Source: Lewinellaceae bacterium | Lineage (GTDB): Bacteria; Bacteroidota; Bacteroidia; Chitinophagales; Saprospiraceae | Direction of reading: 5' to 3' | DNA: 64,000 bases | Assembly: GCA_020636325.1 (NCBI GenBank) | Contig: JACJYC010000023.1 | Coordinates: forward strand, 26,632-90,631 | Shown: positions 52,903 through 60,482 of the stretch, piece by piece | Layout: each line of letters opens with the position of its first letter | Position numbering within the stretch: the stretch's first letter is position 1 | Made by a program: the position numbers and the translations under genes | Notes under the pieces: generated by a model | The model's input: the letters and a program-made list of their open reading frames with translations, nothing else | What the model was told of the DNA's origin: nothing | The model's database searches: none

Positions 52903-53322
52903 ATGAAACAAATCACCCTTTTGGCCTTCGTCTTCCTGACGATGCCGCTCCTCCTGCCCGCCCAGGAGGATGGCGCCCGGCACAATATTTTCAGCATCTA
53001 CTTCGGCGGCGGCAGTTCCTATATCGATGGCCAACAGGCGCGGGAACTCTACAAATGGCTGGACGCTATTCCCGACATTGAGAACTGCGAGATCACCATT
53101 CACAGCCATACCGACGACATCGGCCCGCTGGATTACAACGAACGCCTTTCGCGGATGCGCAGCGAATCGGCCATGCAAAAACTGATCGACAAAGGCCTGG
53201 ACCCCTCCAAAATGTCCATCGAGGATTTCGGGGAGCTCAACCCCGTTTACGACAATTCCACCTGGGAGGGAAAACTCAGGAACCGGCGGGTGGATATTAT
53301 TATTTGGCCGGTGAATACTTAG
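52903..53322 (+). CDS. small OmpA-domain secreted protein
   Basis: 139 residues: a signal peptide (ITLLAFVFLTMPLLLPAQ) and little else than an OmpA C-terminal peptidoglycan-binding domain with IYFGGGSSYIDGQQARELYK, the core ITIHSHTDDIGPLDYNERLS and LRNRRVDIIIW. The Asp and Arg that hold the diaminopimelate of peptidoglycan are present. Lacks the barrel of OmpA porins, so it is a free or partner-bound murein binder. The stop codon TAG is directly followed by the heptamer array at 53320. Confidence 0.88.
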   Translation: MKQITLLAFVFLTMPLLLPAQEDGARHNIFSIYFGGGSSYIDGQQARELYKWLDAIPDIENCEITIHSHTDDIGPLDYNERLSRMRSESAMQKLIDKGLDPSKMSIEDFGELNPVYDNSTWEGKLRNRRVDIIIWPVNT

Positions 53323-53447
53323 TTGTAAGTTGTAAGTCGTAAGTCGTAAGTCGTAAGTCGTAAGTCGTAAGTTGTAAGTCATAAGTTGTAAGTCGTAAGT
53401 TGTAAGTCATAAGTTGTAAGTCGTAAGTTGTAAGTCATAAGTTGTAA
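53320..53447. repeat. long heptamer array TAAGTTG/TAAGTCG/TAAGTCA
   Basis: About 18 consecutive 7-base units, the longest array in the window. The variant units alternate irregularly (TTG, TCG, TCA). The array starts on the stop codon of the OmpA-domain gene. On the other strand it would encode repeats of TTYDLQL-type peptides; those frames are artefacts. Confidence 0.93.
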
Positions 53448-53566
53448 CGGCCCGTTCGCGTAATAAAAATGGACTTCTTCGATTTGCATTCGCAATACGA
53501 ATGCCTTTCCACCTGATTGAGCTGCCCAGTACAGTGGGCCGTCAGGATCGCGATATCTGTAGCACC

Positions 53567-53768
53567 CCGGCAACGACGTAAGCCCCCGGCCTGTAGGGCC
53601 GGAATATGAAGATCTGCGACGCCGGTTGAAACCCATTCTATCCATATTTAATGGGGCCGGTTCGGAATTGACCGATACGGATGTTGCCGTTTCGAAGCAA
53701 TCACATACCGGCCCTACAGGCCGGGAACATTATCCTTTAACCTTGATTTGGCGGACCTGACGGCCTGC
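53567..53768. repeat. dispersed ~200-bp element, copy A, with 17-bp inverted repeats
   Basis: Contains CCGGCCTGTAGGGCCGG at 53586-53602 and its exact reverse complement CCGGCCCTACAGGCCGG at 53708-53724. A second copy lies at 60483-60693. Between the inverted repeats the two copies share GTTGCCGTTTCGAAGCAATC-like and TATGAAGA stretches, and outside them CGGCAACGACG and GGCGGACCTGACGGCC. The remainder of the 53448-54060 gap has only short heptamer relics near 53823 and a weak TTAATTTG at 53895-53902 before the next gene. Confidence 0.8.
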
Positions 53769-54060
53769 ACGGCTGTTTTGTCATGAAGGAAGGATTTCCT
53801 TACGCGAAAGCTCCTTTGTACTTGTGACTTACGACTTGTGACTAATTAACAAAATACTAACTACACCATAACACGCATTAACGGAAATACCCCTTTAATT
53901 TGTATCGTAAAAGAACACCAATACAATCCATAGGATCCTGCCCCAAAGTAAAAGGTTTTCCAGACCCAATTCTTATCACCGAAGATTGAAATGCCGGCCT
54001 GACACGCTGGGCTGCGGCATTGCATTAACCTGATTTCAGATAACCAAAAAAGAAATACCG

Positions 54061-54564
54061 ATGAAGAAGATCATGCTTCTGACATGGATGGGATTGGTTT
54101 GCCTGCTGACGGCAAATACCCAGCTCGATGCGCAAAATGCCATCTCCGCATCCCGCGGAAATAACGGCATCATCGCAACCTCCAAACCTGAAAGCAAGCC
54201 GGATGGTGCCAAATCCGATGCGAGCGTAAGCAGAAAGCGTTCGCCGGCTTCCCGGGAAACTTCCCGCAACGACGAAAAAACGCAAGCCCGTGAAAAACAA
54301 TCCGGCAGCCAGTCCGGTCCGGCCGTTCAAGGCAATACGACCCGGAGCTTTCCCAAAAACGGCCAGGACGCCTACCGGAAAGGCGGCCAGCACGGTCGCG
54401 CAGATCATCAGGGAAAAGGTCGCCGTGGTGAAAACGCCCAGTACAAGAAAGACGGGAAACACAGCGGAGAAAAACAGGGGAAGCACAACCGCAAAGGCAA
54501 CGGGAAGAAACACGCCTGCGATCACCCCGGCCAGCACAAAGGTCTCCACAAGAACAAGCATTAA
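54061..54564 (+). CDS. small basic secreted low-complexity protein
   Basis: 167 residues: signal peptide (MKKIMLLTWMGLVCLLTANTQLDAQ), then an almost unstructured mature part rich in Lys, Gly, Ser, His and Gln (for example RADHQGKGRRGENAQYKKDG and a final HPGQHKGLHKNKH). The mature part has no hydrophobic core, is strongly basic and would stick to acidic polymers or membranes. I do not recognise a family. It opens the five-gene cluster, 31 bases before the barrel gene, so it may be a secreted substrate or a periplasmic component of that system. Confidence 0.65.
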   Translation: MKKIMLLTWMGLVCLLTANTQLDAQNAISASRGNNGIIATSKPESKPDGAKSDASVSRKRSPASRETSRNDEKTQAREKQSGSQSGPAVQGNTTRSFPKNGQDAYRKGGQHGRADHQGKGRRGENAQYKKDGKHSGEKQGKHNRKGNGKKHACDHPGQHKGLHKNKH

Positions 54565-54595
54565 ACTCGCCTAACGCCAATTCATCAATAAAAAA

Positions 54596-55351
54596 ATGAA
54601 AACGATGAGAACGTCAATTGCTCCCTTCCTGTTGGTTTTGTTTTGCCTCACCGGCCTGACGGCCCAAAGAAGCTCCCTGTACATCGGCGGGACGGGCGGG
54701 GTGAACCTGTCCAAATTCAAATTCACGAGCGACCTGTCCGAACTCTATTCCGAGACCAACCCGATTCTCGGTGTGAACGGCGGGCTGGTCTTCGGCGTCC
54801 AGCTCGGAAGCATCACCCTGAGCAGCGGCCTGCAATATGTACAGAAGGGCAGCGAATACCTCACCGATAATTTCGAAGACGATAAAGGGGTCGGCTTTTT
54901 TACGGCCCGCGAGCGGCTCCACTTCATCTCCGTCCCGCTGTTGCTGGGCTACCGGAAGAACCTGGGCAGCAATTTCGGGATCTCTGTCGCCATGGGGCCG
55001 TCGTTCAACTTCGGCATCAGCGGCAAGCTGGACGAGAAGATCGAATATTTCGGCGAGGACCAGCCGGAAGAGACCACCAACTATGTGGTGCACTTCGGCA
55101 GCGGCGTCAACGACGACTACCGCAAGACGCAGGTGGACTTCCAGTTCTCCCCCGGCATTTATTACGACGTCAATCCGTATACCCGGTTCACCTTTAACGT
55201 AACCTGGGATTCCGGCCTCGGCGACGCGTTCAACCCGCGATACAAGAAAGCCAACAGCTTTTTTGACGACAACAAAGGGATCGTGATGAACCGGAGCACG
55301 ATGTTCTCCATCGGCCTTGAGCGCCATTTTTCCATCGGCGATAAATACTAG
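54596..55351 (+). CDS. outer-membrane beta-barrel protein (PorT-like)
   Basis: 251 residues with a signal peptide (SIAPFLLVLFCLTGLTAQ) followed by strands of an eight-stranded OMP: LYIGGTGGVNLSKFKF, GGLVFGVQLGSITLSSGLQYV, RLHFISVPLLLGYRKN, FGISVAMGPSFNFGISG, and a C-terminal SIGLERHFSIGD. Typical for the PorT/outer membrane beta-barrel family of the phylum. Four bases before the zinc-ribbon gene; second member of the five-gene cluster, suggesting that it is the outer-membrane element of the predicted machine. Confidence 0.85.
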   Translation: MKTMRTSIAPFLLVLFCLTGLTAQRSSLYIGGTGGVNLSKFKFTSDLSELYSETNPILGVNGGLVFGVQLGSITLSSGLQYVQKGSEYLTDNFEDDKGVGFFTARERLHFISVPLLLGYRKNLGSNFGISVAMGPSFNFGISGKLDEKIEYFGEDQPEETTNYVVHFGSGVNDDYRKTQVDFQFSPGIYYDVNPYTRFTFNVTWDSGLGDAFNPRYKKANSFFDDNKGIVMNRSTMFSIGLERHFSIGDKY

Positions 55352-55355
55352 TGCC

Positions 55356-55652
55356 ATGTTGATCTGCAATAACTGCTCGCATGTCAATGAAGACGGTGTT
55401 GTGCAATGCACGCACTGCCATATGCGCGGCAACTTTACGTATTCGAACACGGGTGAACGCCGGAGCGACGACCACTTCGAAGAAGCGGAATCGGAACAGT
55501 GCCTGAATTGCGGAAGCACCGCTGCAGGCGACGGGCCTGACTGCGCCCATTGCCACTTCCCGCTTCCGCAACGGCAGGCGACGGCGAAACACAAGATCAT
55601 TACCGTTTCAGCCGAAAGCCGGTCGAACGGCCATTTCGAATCACCGGAATAA
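55356..55652 (+). CDS. double zinc-ribbon small protein
   Basis: 98 residues from the ATG at 55356. Two CxxC...CxxC zinc ribbons, Cys4/Cys7 with Cys18/Cys21 and Cys49/Cys52 with Cys63/Cys66, separated by an acidic linker; a disordered C-terminus follows. No signal peptide, so it is cytosolic. Such ribbons bind nucleic acid or protein partners. It is enclosed by the barrel gene (4 bases) and the TolR-like gene (17 bases), so it is probably a regulatory or assembly factor of the cluster. Function not known. Confidence 0.75.
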   Translation: MLICNNCSHVNEDGVVQCTHCHMRGNFTYSNTGERRSDDHFEEAESEQCLNCGSTAAGDGPDCAHCHFPLPQRQATAKHKIITVSAESRSNGHFESPE

Positions 55653-55669
55653 CCGCAAAACCACCGGTC

Positions 55670-56569
55670 ATGTCTAGAAGAGAAAGTCAACCGTTTAATT
55701 TATCCCTGCTGGACCTGCTGACCAGTGCGCTGGGAGCAGTGATCTTCCTGTTCATCATCACGCCCAAGGGCGGCGCGCCGCCGGCTGAAACCCAGCAAAT
55801 GGGCGTTTTTGTGGACACGGCGCAGCGCAAGGTGTTCGGCCTGATGCCCGACAGTCTGGTGGGCAAGCAGATCGGGGATACGCTCCGGATCGTCCTGGTG
55901 GATTACAAACAATTCCCCGAGGACCAACCGAAGCCGAAGCTGGTCGTACAGCAAACGCCTGCGCCGACGCCCGACCGGGCAACCGCCGTACCGCCTGTTG
56001 AGAAACCGGAAAAGCAGGAACCCGGGAAAAAGGCCGAGCCGGATGTGACGGTTGCCAAACCGGCGGATCAGGCAAAACCTGAAGTACCGACGCCGGCGCC
56101 GACGCCCGCTCCGCCGACGCCGCCTGTATACAAGGGCGATGCGCCTTCGGTTCCCTGTCTGGTTTCCTTTGAGATCCGCTGGGCCGATGTGGCAGATAAT
56201 GTCGACCTGTTCGTCTGCAAGGACGGGATCTGCGTCTACGGCGGCCACAAGCGCGACCGGGCAGTCGGCGAATGGGACAGCGGCAAGTCGCGCAATCGCT
56301 TGTTCGGCAACGACCTGCGTACCAACCAGGAAGCCGTCCGGCAATTTGACAAGATCCAACCCGGGGAGTACCTGCTGTACGCCCAGTTCAAAAACAGCGA
56401 CAAAAACCATACGTCGCTCAATCTGACGGGGCTGATCTATACCAAATCGCCGACCGGCCAGGAAAGGGGTACGGATTTCAGCAAACCCCTGACCCCAACC
56501 AAAGACCGGGTGTTGCTGGGTAAAGTTGTCCTGAAAGAGGACGGCAATTTCTCATTCACAAAGCATTAA
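55670..56569 (+). CDS. TolR/MotB-like membrane anchor with a periplasmic YfaP-like domain
   Basis: 299 residues from the ATG at 55670. N-terminal helix PFNLSLLDLLTSALGAVIFLF holds one membrane-embedded Asp15, as in the proton-conducting TolR/ExbD/MotB/ZorB family. A Pro/Ala/Lys-rich spacer (95-155) leads to a C-terminal beta-rich domain (~160-299) with EIRWADVADNVDLFVCKDGI and GEYLLYAQFKN, similar to YfaP/DUF2135-type domains that begin VDLxVxDPxG. It has no peptidoglycan-binding OmpA domain. It should pair with the next gene. In the phylum I recall the pattern FLDxLTxxLGAVI(L)F in clusters of this kind. Confidence 0.72.
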   Translation: MSRRESQPFNLSLLDLLTSALGAVIFLFIITPKGGAPPAETQQMGVFVDTAQRKVFGLMPDSLVGKQIGDTLRIVLVDYKQFPEDQPKPKLVVQQTPAPTPDRATAVPPVEKPEKQEPGKKAEPDVTVAKPADQAKPEVPTPAPTPAPPTPPVYKGDAPSVPCLVSFEIRWADVADNVDLFVCKDGICVYGGHKRDRAVGEWDSGKSRNRLFGNDLRTNQEAVRQFDKIQPGEYLLYAQFKNSDKNHTSLNLTGLIYTKSPTGQERGTDFSKPLTPTKDRVLLGKVVLKEDGNFSFTKH

Positions 56570-56573
56570 AACC

Positions 56574-57344
56574 ATGTTTCGCACAAAATCCATTCAGTTG
56601 ATGTTCAGCCTGCTTTCGGCTGCTGTTTTCTGGCTGTTCCTGATGCTCCTGGGGAGTATTTCCGCCCAGGGAACAGGATTCCACAGGCTGATCGAAGCCT
56701 TTGGCGGATCGTTCAACGGATATATCCAGGCGGCCATTTACGGTGTGTTCTTTTACAGCCTTTTTGAATTGTTCGACAAGCGCAAGTACCTGCAGGAACA
56801 AAACCGCGGCTTCGGGCTGCAATTGTTGCCGGTGAAAGACCAACTCGTTCTCTCGCCGGAAGAAGTAGCCCGGATCAAGCTCAACGCCATTCAGGTGGAA
56901 CAGAACGGCGGCGGCAGCTTCCTGGTGGTCGACTTCATCAAGAAGGCTTGTACCCAATACCGGAACGACGGCTCCATCAGTGAGACCCTGCAGGTGTTCA
57001 ACACCCAGGTCGACAACAGCAAGAGCGAACTGGAAAGCACCCTCGAACGGGTACGCTACCTGCTGGGCGCCATCATCTCGCTGGGTTTTATCGGCACCCT
57101 GATCGGCTTGTCCACCTCCATCGGCAAGGCCCACCTGGCCCGTACGGCAGAGGGCATGCCCGAGATCACGAGCCAGCTCAACATGGCTTTTGACACGACG
57201 CTGGTGGCCCTGCTGGTCGGCCTGGTGCTCAACTTCTTCTACCACCGCTATCTGGAGGACCTGGATACGTTCTATTCCCGGTCGAAGACCTACGTGATCG
57301 ATAACCTGATCAGCCGGATTTATAAAGGCGCGAAAGCTAGTTGA
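56574..57344 (+). CDS. MotA/TolQ/ExbB-family proton-channel protein
   Basis: 256 residues with four hydrophobic segments near 8-28, 48-66, 163-183 and 205-224. The last two carry the family signature: LLGAIISLGFIGTLIGLSTS (equivalent to the G-L-x-G-T-V helix of TolQ/ExbB) and AFDTTLVALLVGLVLNFF with the conserved Thr residues. Five-subunit ring proteins of this family surround the Asp-bearing anchor and convert ion flow to motion or force. Last gene of the cluster, followed by a heptamer remnant and a terminator. The stop (TGA) is part of a TTGGCAG repeat. Confidence 0.82.
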   Translation: MFRTKSIQLMFSLLSAAVFWLFLMLLGSISAQGTGFHRLIEAFGGSFNGYIQAAIYGVFFYSLFELFDKRKYLQEQNRGFGLQLLPVKDQLVLSPEEVARIKLNAIQVEQNGGGSFLVVDFIKKACTQYRNDGSISETLQVFNTQVDNSKSELESTLERVRYLLGAIISLGFIGTLIGLSTSIGKAHLARTAEGMPEITSQLNMAFDTTLVALLVGLVLNFFYHRYLEDLDTFYSRSKTYVIDNLISRIYKGAKAS

Positions 57345-57370
57345 CAGTTGGCAGTTGGCAGTTGGCAGTC
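57341..57370. repeat. heptamer array TTGGCAG
   Basis: TTGACAG then TTGGCAG three times. The TGA stop of the proton-channel gene lies within the first unit. Same family as the array near 60351. Confidence 0.85.
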
Positions 57371-57414
57371 CGGACGGCAATGCCTGTAACCCCTGGCCAT
57401 AATGATCCCATATA

Positions 57415-57457
57415 AATTCACGTCTATCGGTGAAATGATAGGCGTGAATTCTTTTTT
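57415..57457 (+). terminator. terminator after the five-gene cluster
   Basis: AATTCACG (57415-57422), one mismatch, CTATC (57424-57428), loop, GATAG (57437-57441), one mismatch, CGTGAATT (57443-57450), then CTTTTTT. The 13 paired bases plus T-run make a strong terminator. Confidence 0.8.
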
Positions 57458-57500
57458 GCGCCGCCGGATGTCCATCTTTGCGGGGAAAAATCCGGAAAAA

Positions 57501-58160
57501 ATGAAAGCAGCCATATTCGATATGGACGGCACGATGGTGGACAACATGATGGTGCACCACCGCGCCTGGCAGAAAAAACTGGCCGAATTCGGGCTGGACA
57601 TGACCCTTGAGGAAATCAAGGAAAAGGTACACGGCATCAATGAGGAAATCCTGGAGCGCCTGTTTGCCGACCGGTTCACGCCCGATGAACGGCGGCAGAT
57701 CTCCCGGGAGAAGGAAGCCGCTTATCGGGAAATATTTTTGCCGGATTTGAAGCTGGTGGCCGGTCTGCCGGAATTCCTGAACCAATTGTCGGGCGCCGGC
57801 ATCCCCATGGCCGTCGCATCGGCGGCCCCGCCTGAAAACGTGAACTTTGTACTGGATAACCTCGCTCTGCGCCCGTACTTTCCCGTGGTGCTGCATGCCC
57901 GGGATGTAGCCCGCGGCAAACCCCATCCCGAGATCTATCTGAAGGCAGCTGACGGACTGGGGCTGCCCCCCGGCGATTGCGTGGTGTTTGAGGACAGCCC
58001 TGTAGGGGCTACGGCGGCTTCGCGGGCTGGATGTCCGCTGGTCGTGGTGACAACTACCCACGTTGAAGCCGATTTTACCGGCATTTCAAATATCTCCCGG
58101 TTTATACCGGATTTCAGGACGATCACGTTTGCCGACCTTCAGCGAATATGCGCAGGGTGA
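57501..58160 (+). CDS. HAD-family phosphatase (beta-phosphoglucomutase-like)
   Basis: 219 residues from the ATG at 57501 (MKAAIFDMDGTMVDNM). HAD motif I FDMDGT with nucleophile Asp8, a four-helix cap (residues 15-90), motif II VASAAPP, motif III Lys in GKPHPEIYLKAADG and motif IV VVFEDSPVGATAAS. This is the haloacid dehalogenase subfamily I cap typical of beta-phosphoglucomutases and sugar phosphatases. Substrate unknown. It follows the cluster terminator and probably has its own promoter (CATCTTTG at 57473-57480). Confidence 0.85.
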   Translation: MKAAIFDMDGTMVDNMMVHHRAWQKKLAEFGLDMTLEEIKEKVHGINEEILERLFADRFTPDERRQISREKEAAYREIFLPDLKLVAGLPEFLNQLSGAGIPMAVASAAPPENVNFVLDNLALRPYFPVVLHARDVARGKPHPEIYLKAADGLGLPPGDCVVFEDSPVGATAASRAGCPLVVVTTTHVEADFTGISNISRFIPDFRTITFADLQRICAG

Positions 58161-58172
58161 TCTTTTCCCGGC

Positions 58173-58529
58173 TTAAAAACGGACAAACTCCACCCGCCTG
58201 TTCTTAGCGCGCCCTTCCTCCGTCTGATTGTCGGCAACCGGTTTTTCTTCGCCGAAACCCCTGGATTTCAAACGATCCGGATGAATGGATAAATTCACCA
58301 GCGCCTGTTTCACTGCGGCAGCCCGCAGGCCGGATAATTCCTGGTTGTAGGTCAAAGAACCCTGATTATCGGTATGTCCTTCTATGCTTAGGCGCACTTC
58401 GGGGTGTTCCGTCAGCATTTTGGCAATAGACTGAATGATTTCCATGGATTCCGGCTTCAGATCGGCCCGGTCAAACTGGAAACGGATGTCGTTGGTCACA
58501 ATTTCCGCCTCCAATTTTTGTCGATCCAT
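58173..58529 (-). CDS. short OmpA-domain protein without signal peptide (possible fragment)
   Basis: 118 residues from the ATG at 58529 (a TTG lies one codon upstream). Nearly all of it is an OmpA C-terminal domain: RLSIEGHTDNQGSLTYNQEL and KNRRVEFVRF with the murein-binding Asp and Arg intact. No signal peptide and no upstream ATG before an in-frame stop about 95 bases away, so it cannot be exported as it stands. It may be the 3' part of a longer gene whose 5' end was lost. Kept as a CDS because the domain is undamaged. Confidence 0.6.
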   Translation of the reverse strand: MDRQKLEAEIVTNDIRFQFDRADLKPESMEIIQSIAKMLTEHPEVRLSIEGHTDNQGSLTYNQELSGLRAAAVKQALVNLSIHPDRLKSRGFGEEKPVADNQTEEGRAKNRRVEFVRF

Positions 58530-58665
58530 CAAGCCATCGATTATTTGCCCTATTGGTCGGCCGGCGGGGCGGTTTATAGGACAGGGGTGGTCATAAAATC
58601 CGGCCGTTTTTTACAGACAGCCTGTCGAATGCCGACTACCCTCAAGGCATCTGGATTTCGCGCCA

Positions 58666-60318
58666 CTAGATCTCCTCAGAGGACTTTATCAGCCTCGCGG
58701 TCAGGTCAGGATCGGCCATGTCCTGGTCCAGGGGGTACATCGGGCGGTTGATGCGCTTGTAGCCGAGGCGTTCGAGGTCCTGGTCCACGCCGCCGGGGGT
58801 GAGTGCCATGATCCAGCCGGCGCGCATATTGTAGAGTTCCGGGACGAGGTAACCGATCTTGACGACCACGATATCCGTTTGTCGCGGGTTCAGGCCCAGG
58901 TTGGTGAAGTCGGATTCGAGGTGGTAGGGTTTCCGCTTTTTGGTGACGATGACGTGCACGCTGCCCACTTTTACCACTACCTCAACTTCGGCATGCAGAT
59001 CGCCCTCCCGGATAGCCTCCACGGTTCCGGTGAGGCGGACCGGGGGCGCATACCGGTGATCTACGGCAGCGCCGGCATCGGCAGAAACCTTGCCGCCTAT
59101 GCCGGCTTGCAAAGCCTGATCCACCAATTCAGGGCCGGGGATGGAGGCGTAGACCAGGGATGGGCCGTCCGCGGACCGGAATTCGGGGCGCGCCAGGATC
59201 TCCTGGAGGGTCCAGGTCACATCGCCGGCGCCGCCCGCAGTGGGATTGTCGCCCATATCGCTGATCAGGAAGGGATGTTTGTCGCTTTTGACGGCCATGT
59301 CCAGGCTTTCGGCCAGGGTGGCCGTAGGCGCCACAAATTCGAATTGATCCCGCACCTCCCAGAAATGGCGGGCCAGTTTTTCTGCTGCCCGGGTCACCTG
59401 TTCCCGGTCGTCGCCGGTCACCATCACCACGGCGTGATTGCGGGGCTCATCGGCCCAGGCGTAGCCCACCCAGATGGCGGCGTCGATAACGCCCTCCTGG
59501 GCGGCGGCCGGCGCCACTTCGGCGTACAGGCTCTTACCGGGTTCCACGCGGGTGCTCGTTTTTTCACCGGGCAGCAGGATCGGCACCGGGATCCAGGCTT
59601 TGAATTCGGGCTTGCCTTTCCCGTTTTCCAGTCGCGCAATCAGGTTGTGGACTGCACGGCGCTTGGAGTCCATTTCGTCTTCGTGGGGGGCCATACGGTA
59701 GCAGGTAATGAGGTCGGTATTTTCGGCCAGGCGTTGGGAAACGTTGCCGTGCAGGTCCATGCAGGTGGAAATCAGGGTTTCCTTCCCGATCACCTCCCGG
59801 ATGCGGGCGATCATATCCCCTTCCGGGTCGTCGAGGCCGACCACGCTCATGGCGCCGTGGATGTCAAAGAACAGACCGTCGTAAGGCAGGTTCTGCCGCA
59901 GCATGTCCAGCGTTTTGCCGACCAGCGATTCATAAGCTTCACGGGTGACGATGCCGCCGGGCAGCGCATGCCCCTGGAGGGTCGGGAACCATTCCGCCTT
60001 CGTGCGCAGCAGCGAATCCGGCGACAGGAAAGGGTATTGGGTCAGCACATCGGCGCCGGTCTTGGCGTGGAAAGCCTCCTCGTTCGTCTGAGCAGGGGAG
60101 AACGTACTGGATTCGATAGCAATGCCGGCTATGGCGATGCGCGGCGGCGCCGGCGGTTCCTGGGTACAGCTGGATCCGATCCAGGAGAGCAGGAGGAAAA
60201 TGAGGGGGAGTGAGCGGGTGAGGAGGGGTGCGCCGCACCATTGGGTGGTTTTCGGCTGGTCTTTGACTCCTGATTTGGCTTCTTTTGAAAACGGCCTAAA
60301 GCGGATCGATGGCTGCAT
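58666..60318 (-). CDS. M81-family metallopeptidase (MlrC-like) lipoprotein
   Basis: 550 residues from the ATG at 60318 (MQPSIRFRPFSKEAK). A hydrophobic segment (SLPLIFLLLSWIGSSC) ends in a lipobox Cys, though 34 residues before it make an unusually long leader. The body matches the microcystinase C-like family: RIAIAGIAIESSTFSPA, DGLFFDIHGAMS, STCMDLHGNVS, TCYRMAPHEDEMDS, and DMGDNPTAGGAGDVTW with likely metal ligands. These enzymes cleave unusual peptides such as linearised microcystin; the natural substrate here is unknown. The longer open frame upstream is a read-through of repeats (LPTERLPTERLPPER) and is not real. Confidence 0.87.
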   Translation of the reverse strand: MQPSIRFRPFSKEAKSGVKDQPKTTQWCGAPLLTRSLPLIFLLLSWIGSSCTQEPPAPPRIAIAGIAIESSTFSPAQTNEEAFHAKTGADVLTQYPFLSPDSLLRTKAEWFPTLQGHALPGGIVTREAYESLVGKTLDMLRQNLPYDGLFFDIHGAMSVVGLDDPEGDMIARIREVIGKETLISTCMDLHGNVSQRLAENTDLITCYRMAPHEDEMDSKRRAVHNLIARLENGKGKPEFKAWIPVPILLPGEKTSTRVEPGKSLYAEVAPAAAQEGVIDAAIWVGYAWADEPRNHAVVMVTGDDREQVTRAAEKLARHFWEVRDQFEFVAPTATLAESLDMAVKSDKHPFLISDMGDNPTAGGAGDVTWTLQEILARPEFRSADGPSLVYASIPGPELVDQALQAGIGGKVSADAGAAVDHRYAPPVRLTGTVEAIREGDLHAEVEVVVKVGSVHVIVTKKRKPYHLESDFTNLGLNPRQTDIVVVKIGYLVPELYNMRAGWIMALTPGGVDQDLERLGYKRINRPMYPLDQDMADPDLTARLIKSSEEI

Positions 60319-60350
60319 TTTATTAGATTGAATTTGAAAATGGGTTAATT

Positions 60351-60432
60351 CAGTGGGCAGTCTTTCAGTGGGCAGTCTTTCAGGGGGCAGTCTTTCAGTG
60401 GGCAGTCTTTCAGTTGGCAGTTGGCAGTCTTT
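60351..60432. repeat. 15-base tandem array CAGTGGGCAGTCTTT plus TTGGCAG heptamers
   Basis: Four near-identical 15-base units from 60351 to 60410, then CAGTTGGCAGTTGGCAGTCTTT. The unit can be read as 7+8 bases and shares GGCAGT with the TTGGCAG family at 57341. It lies upstream of the M81 gene. Confidence 0.85.
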
Positions 60433-60442
60433 CGAGGGGGGC

Positions 60443-60482
60443 AAACAGCTTATCAATCCTTGCCCACGCGCCTGCGACCGTC
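60443..60482. repeat. dispersed CTTATCAATCCTTG repeat, second copy
   Basis: Direct repeat of 60834-60873: both read ACAGCTTATCAATCCTTGC then YCACGCGCCT, about 33 of 40 bases identical. A third relative is at 50700-50742. Confidence 0.7.

Noticed and set aside
53379..53645. 88-codon frame with YSGPTGRG and LRLTTYDL repeats
   Set aside because: Built from the heptamer array and the inverted repeat of element copy A. Similar artefacts (HTGPTGRK, YAGPTGRW) arise from copy B.
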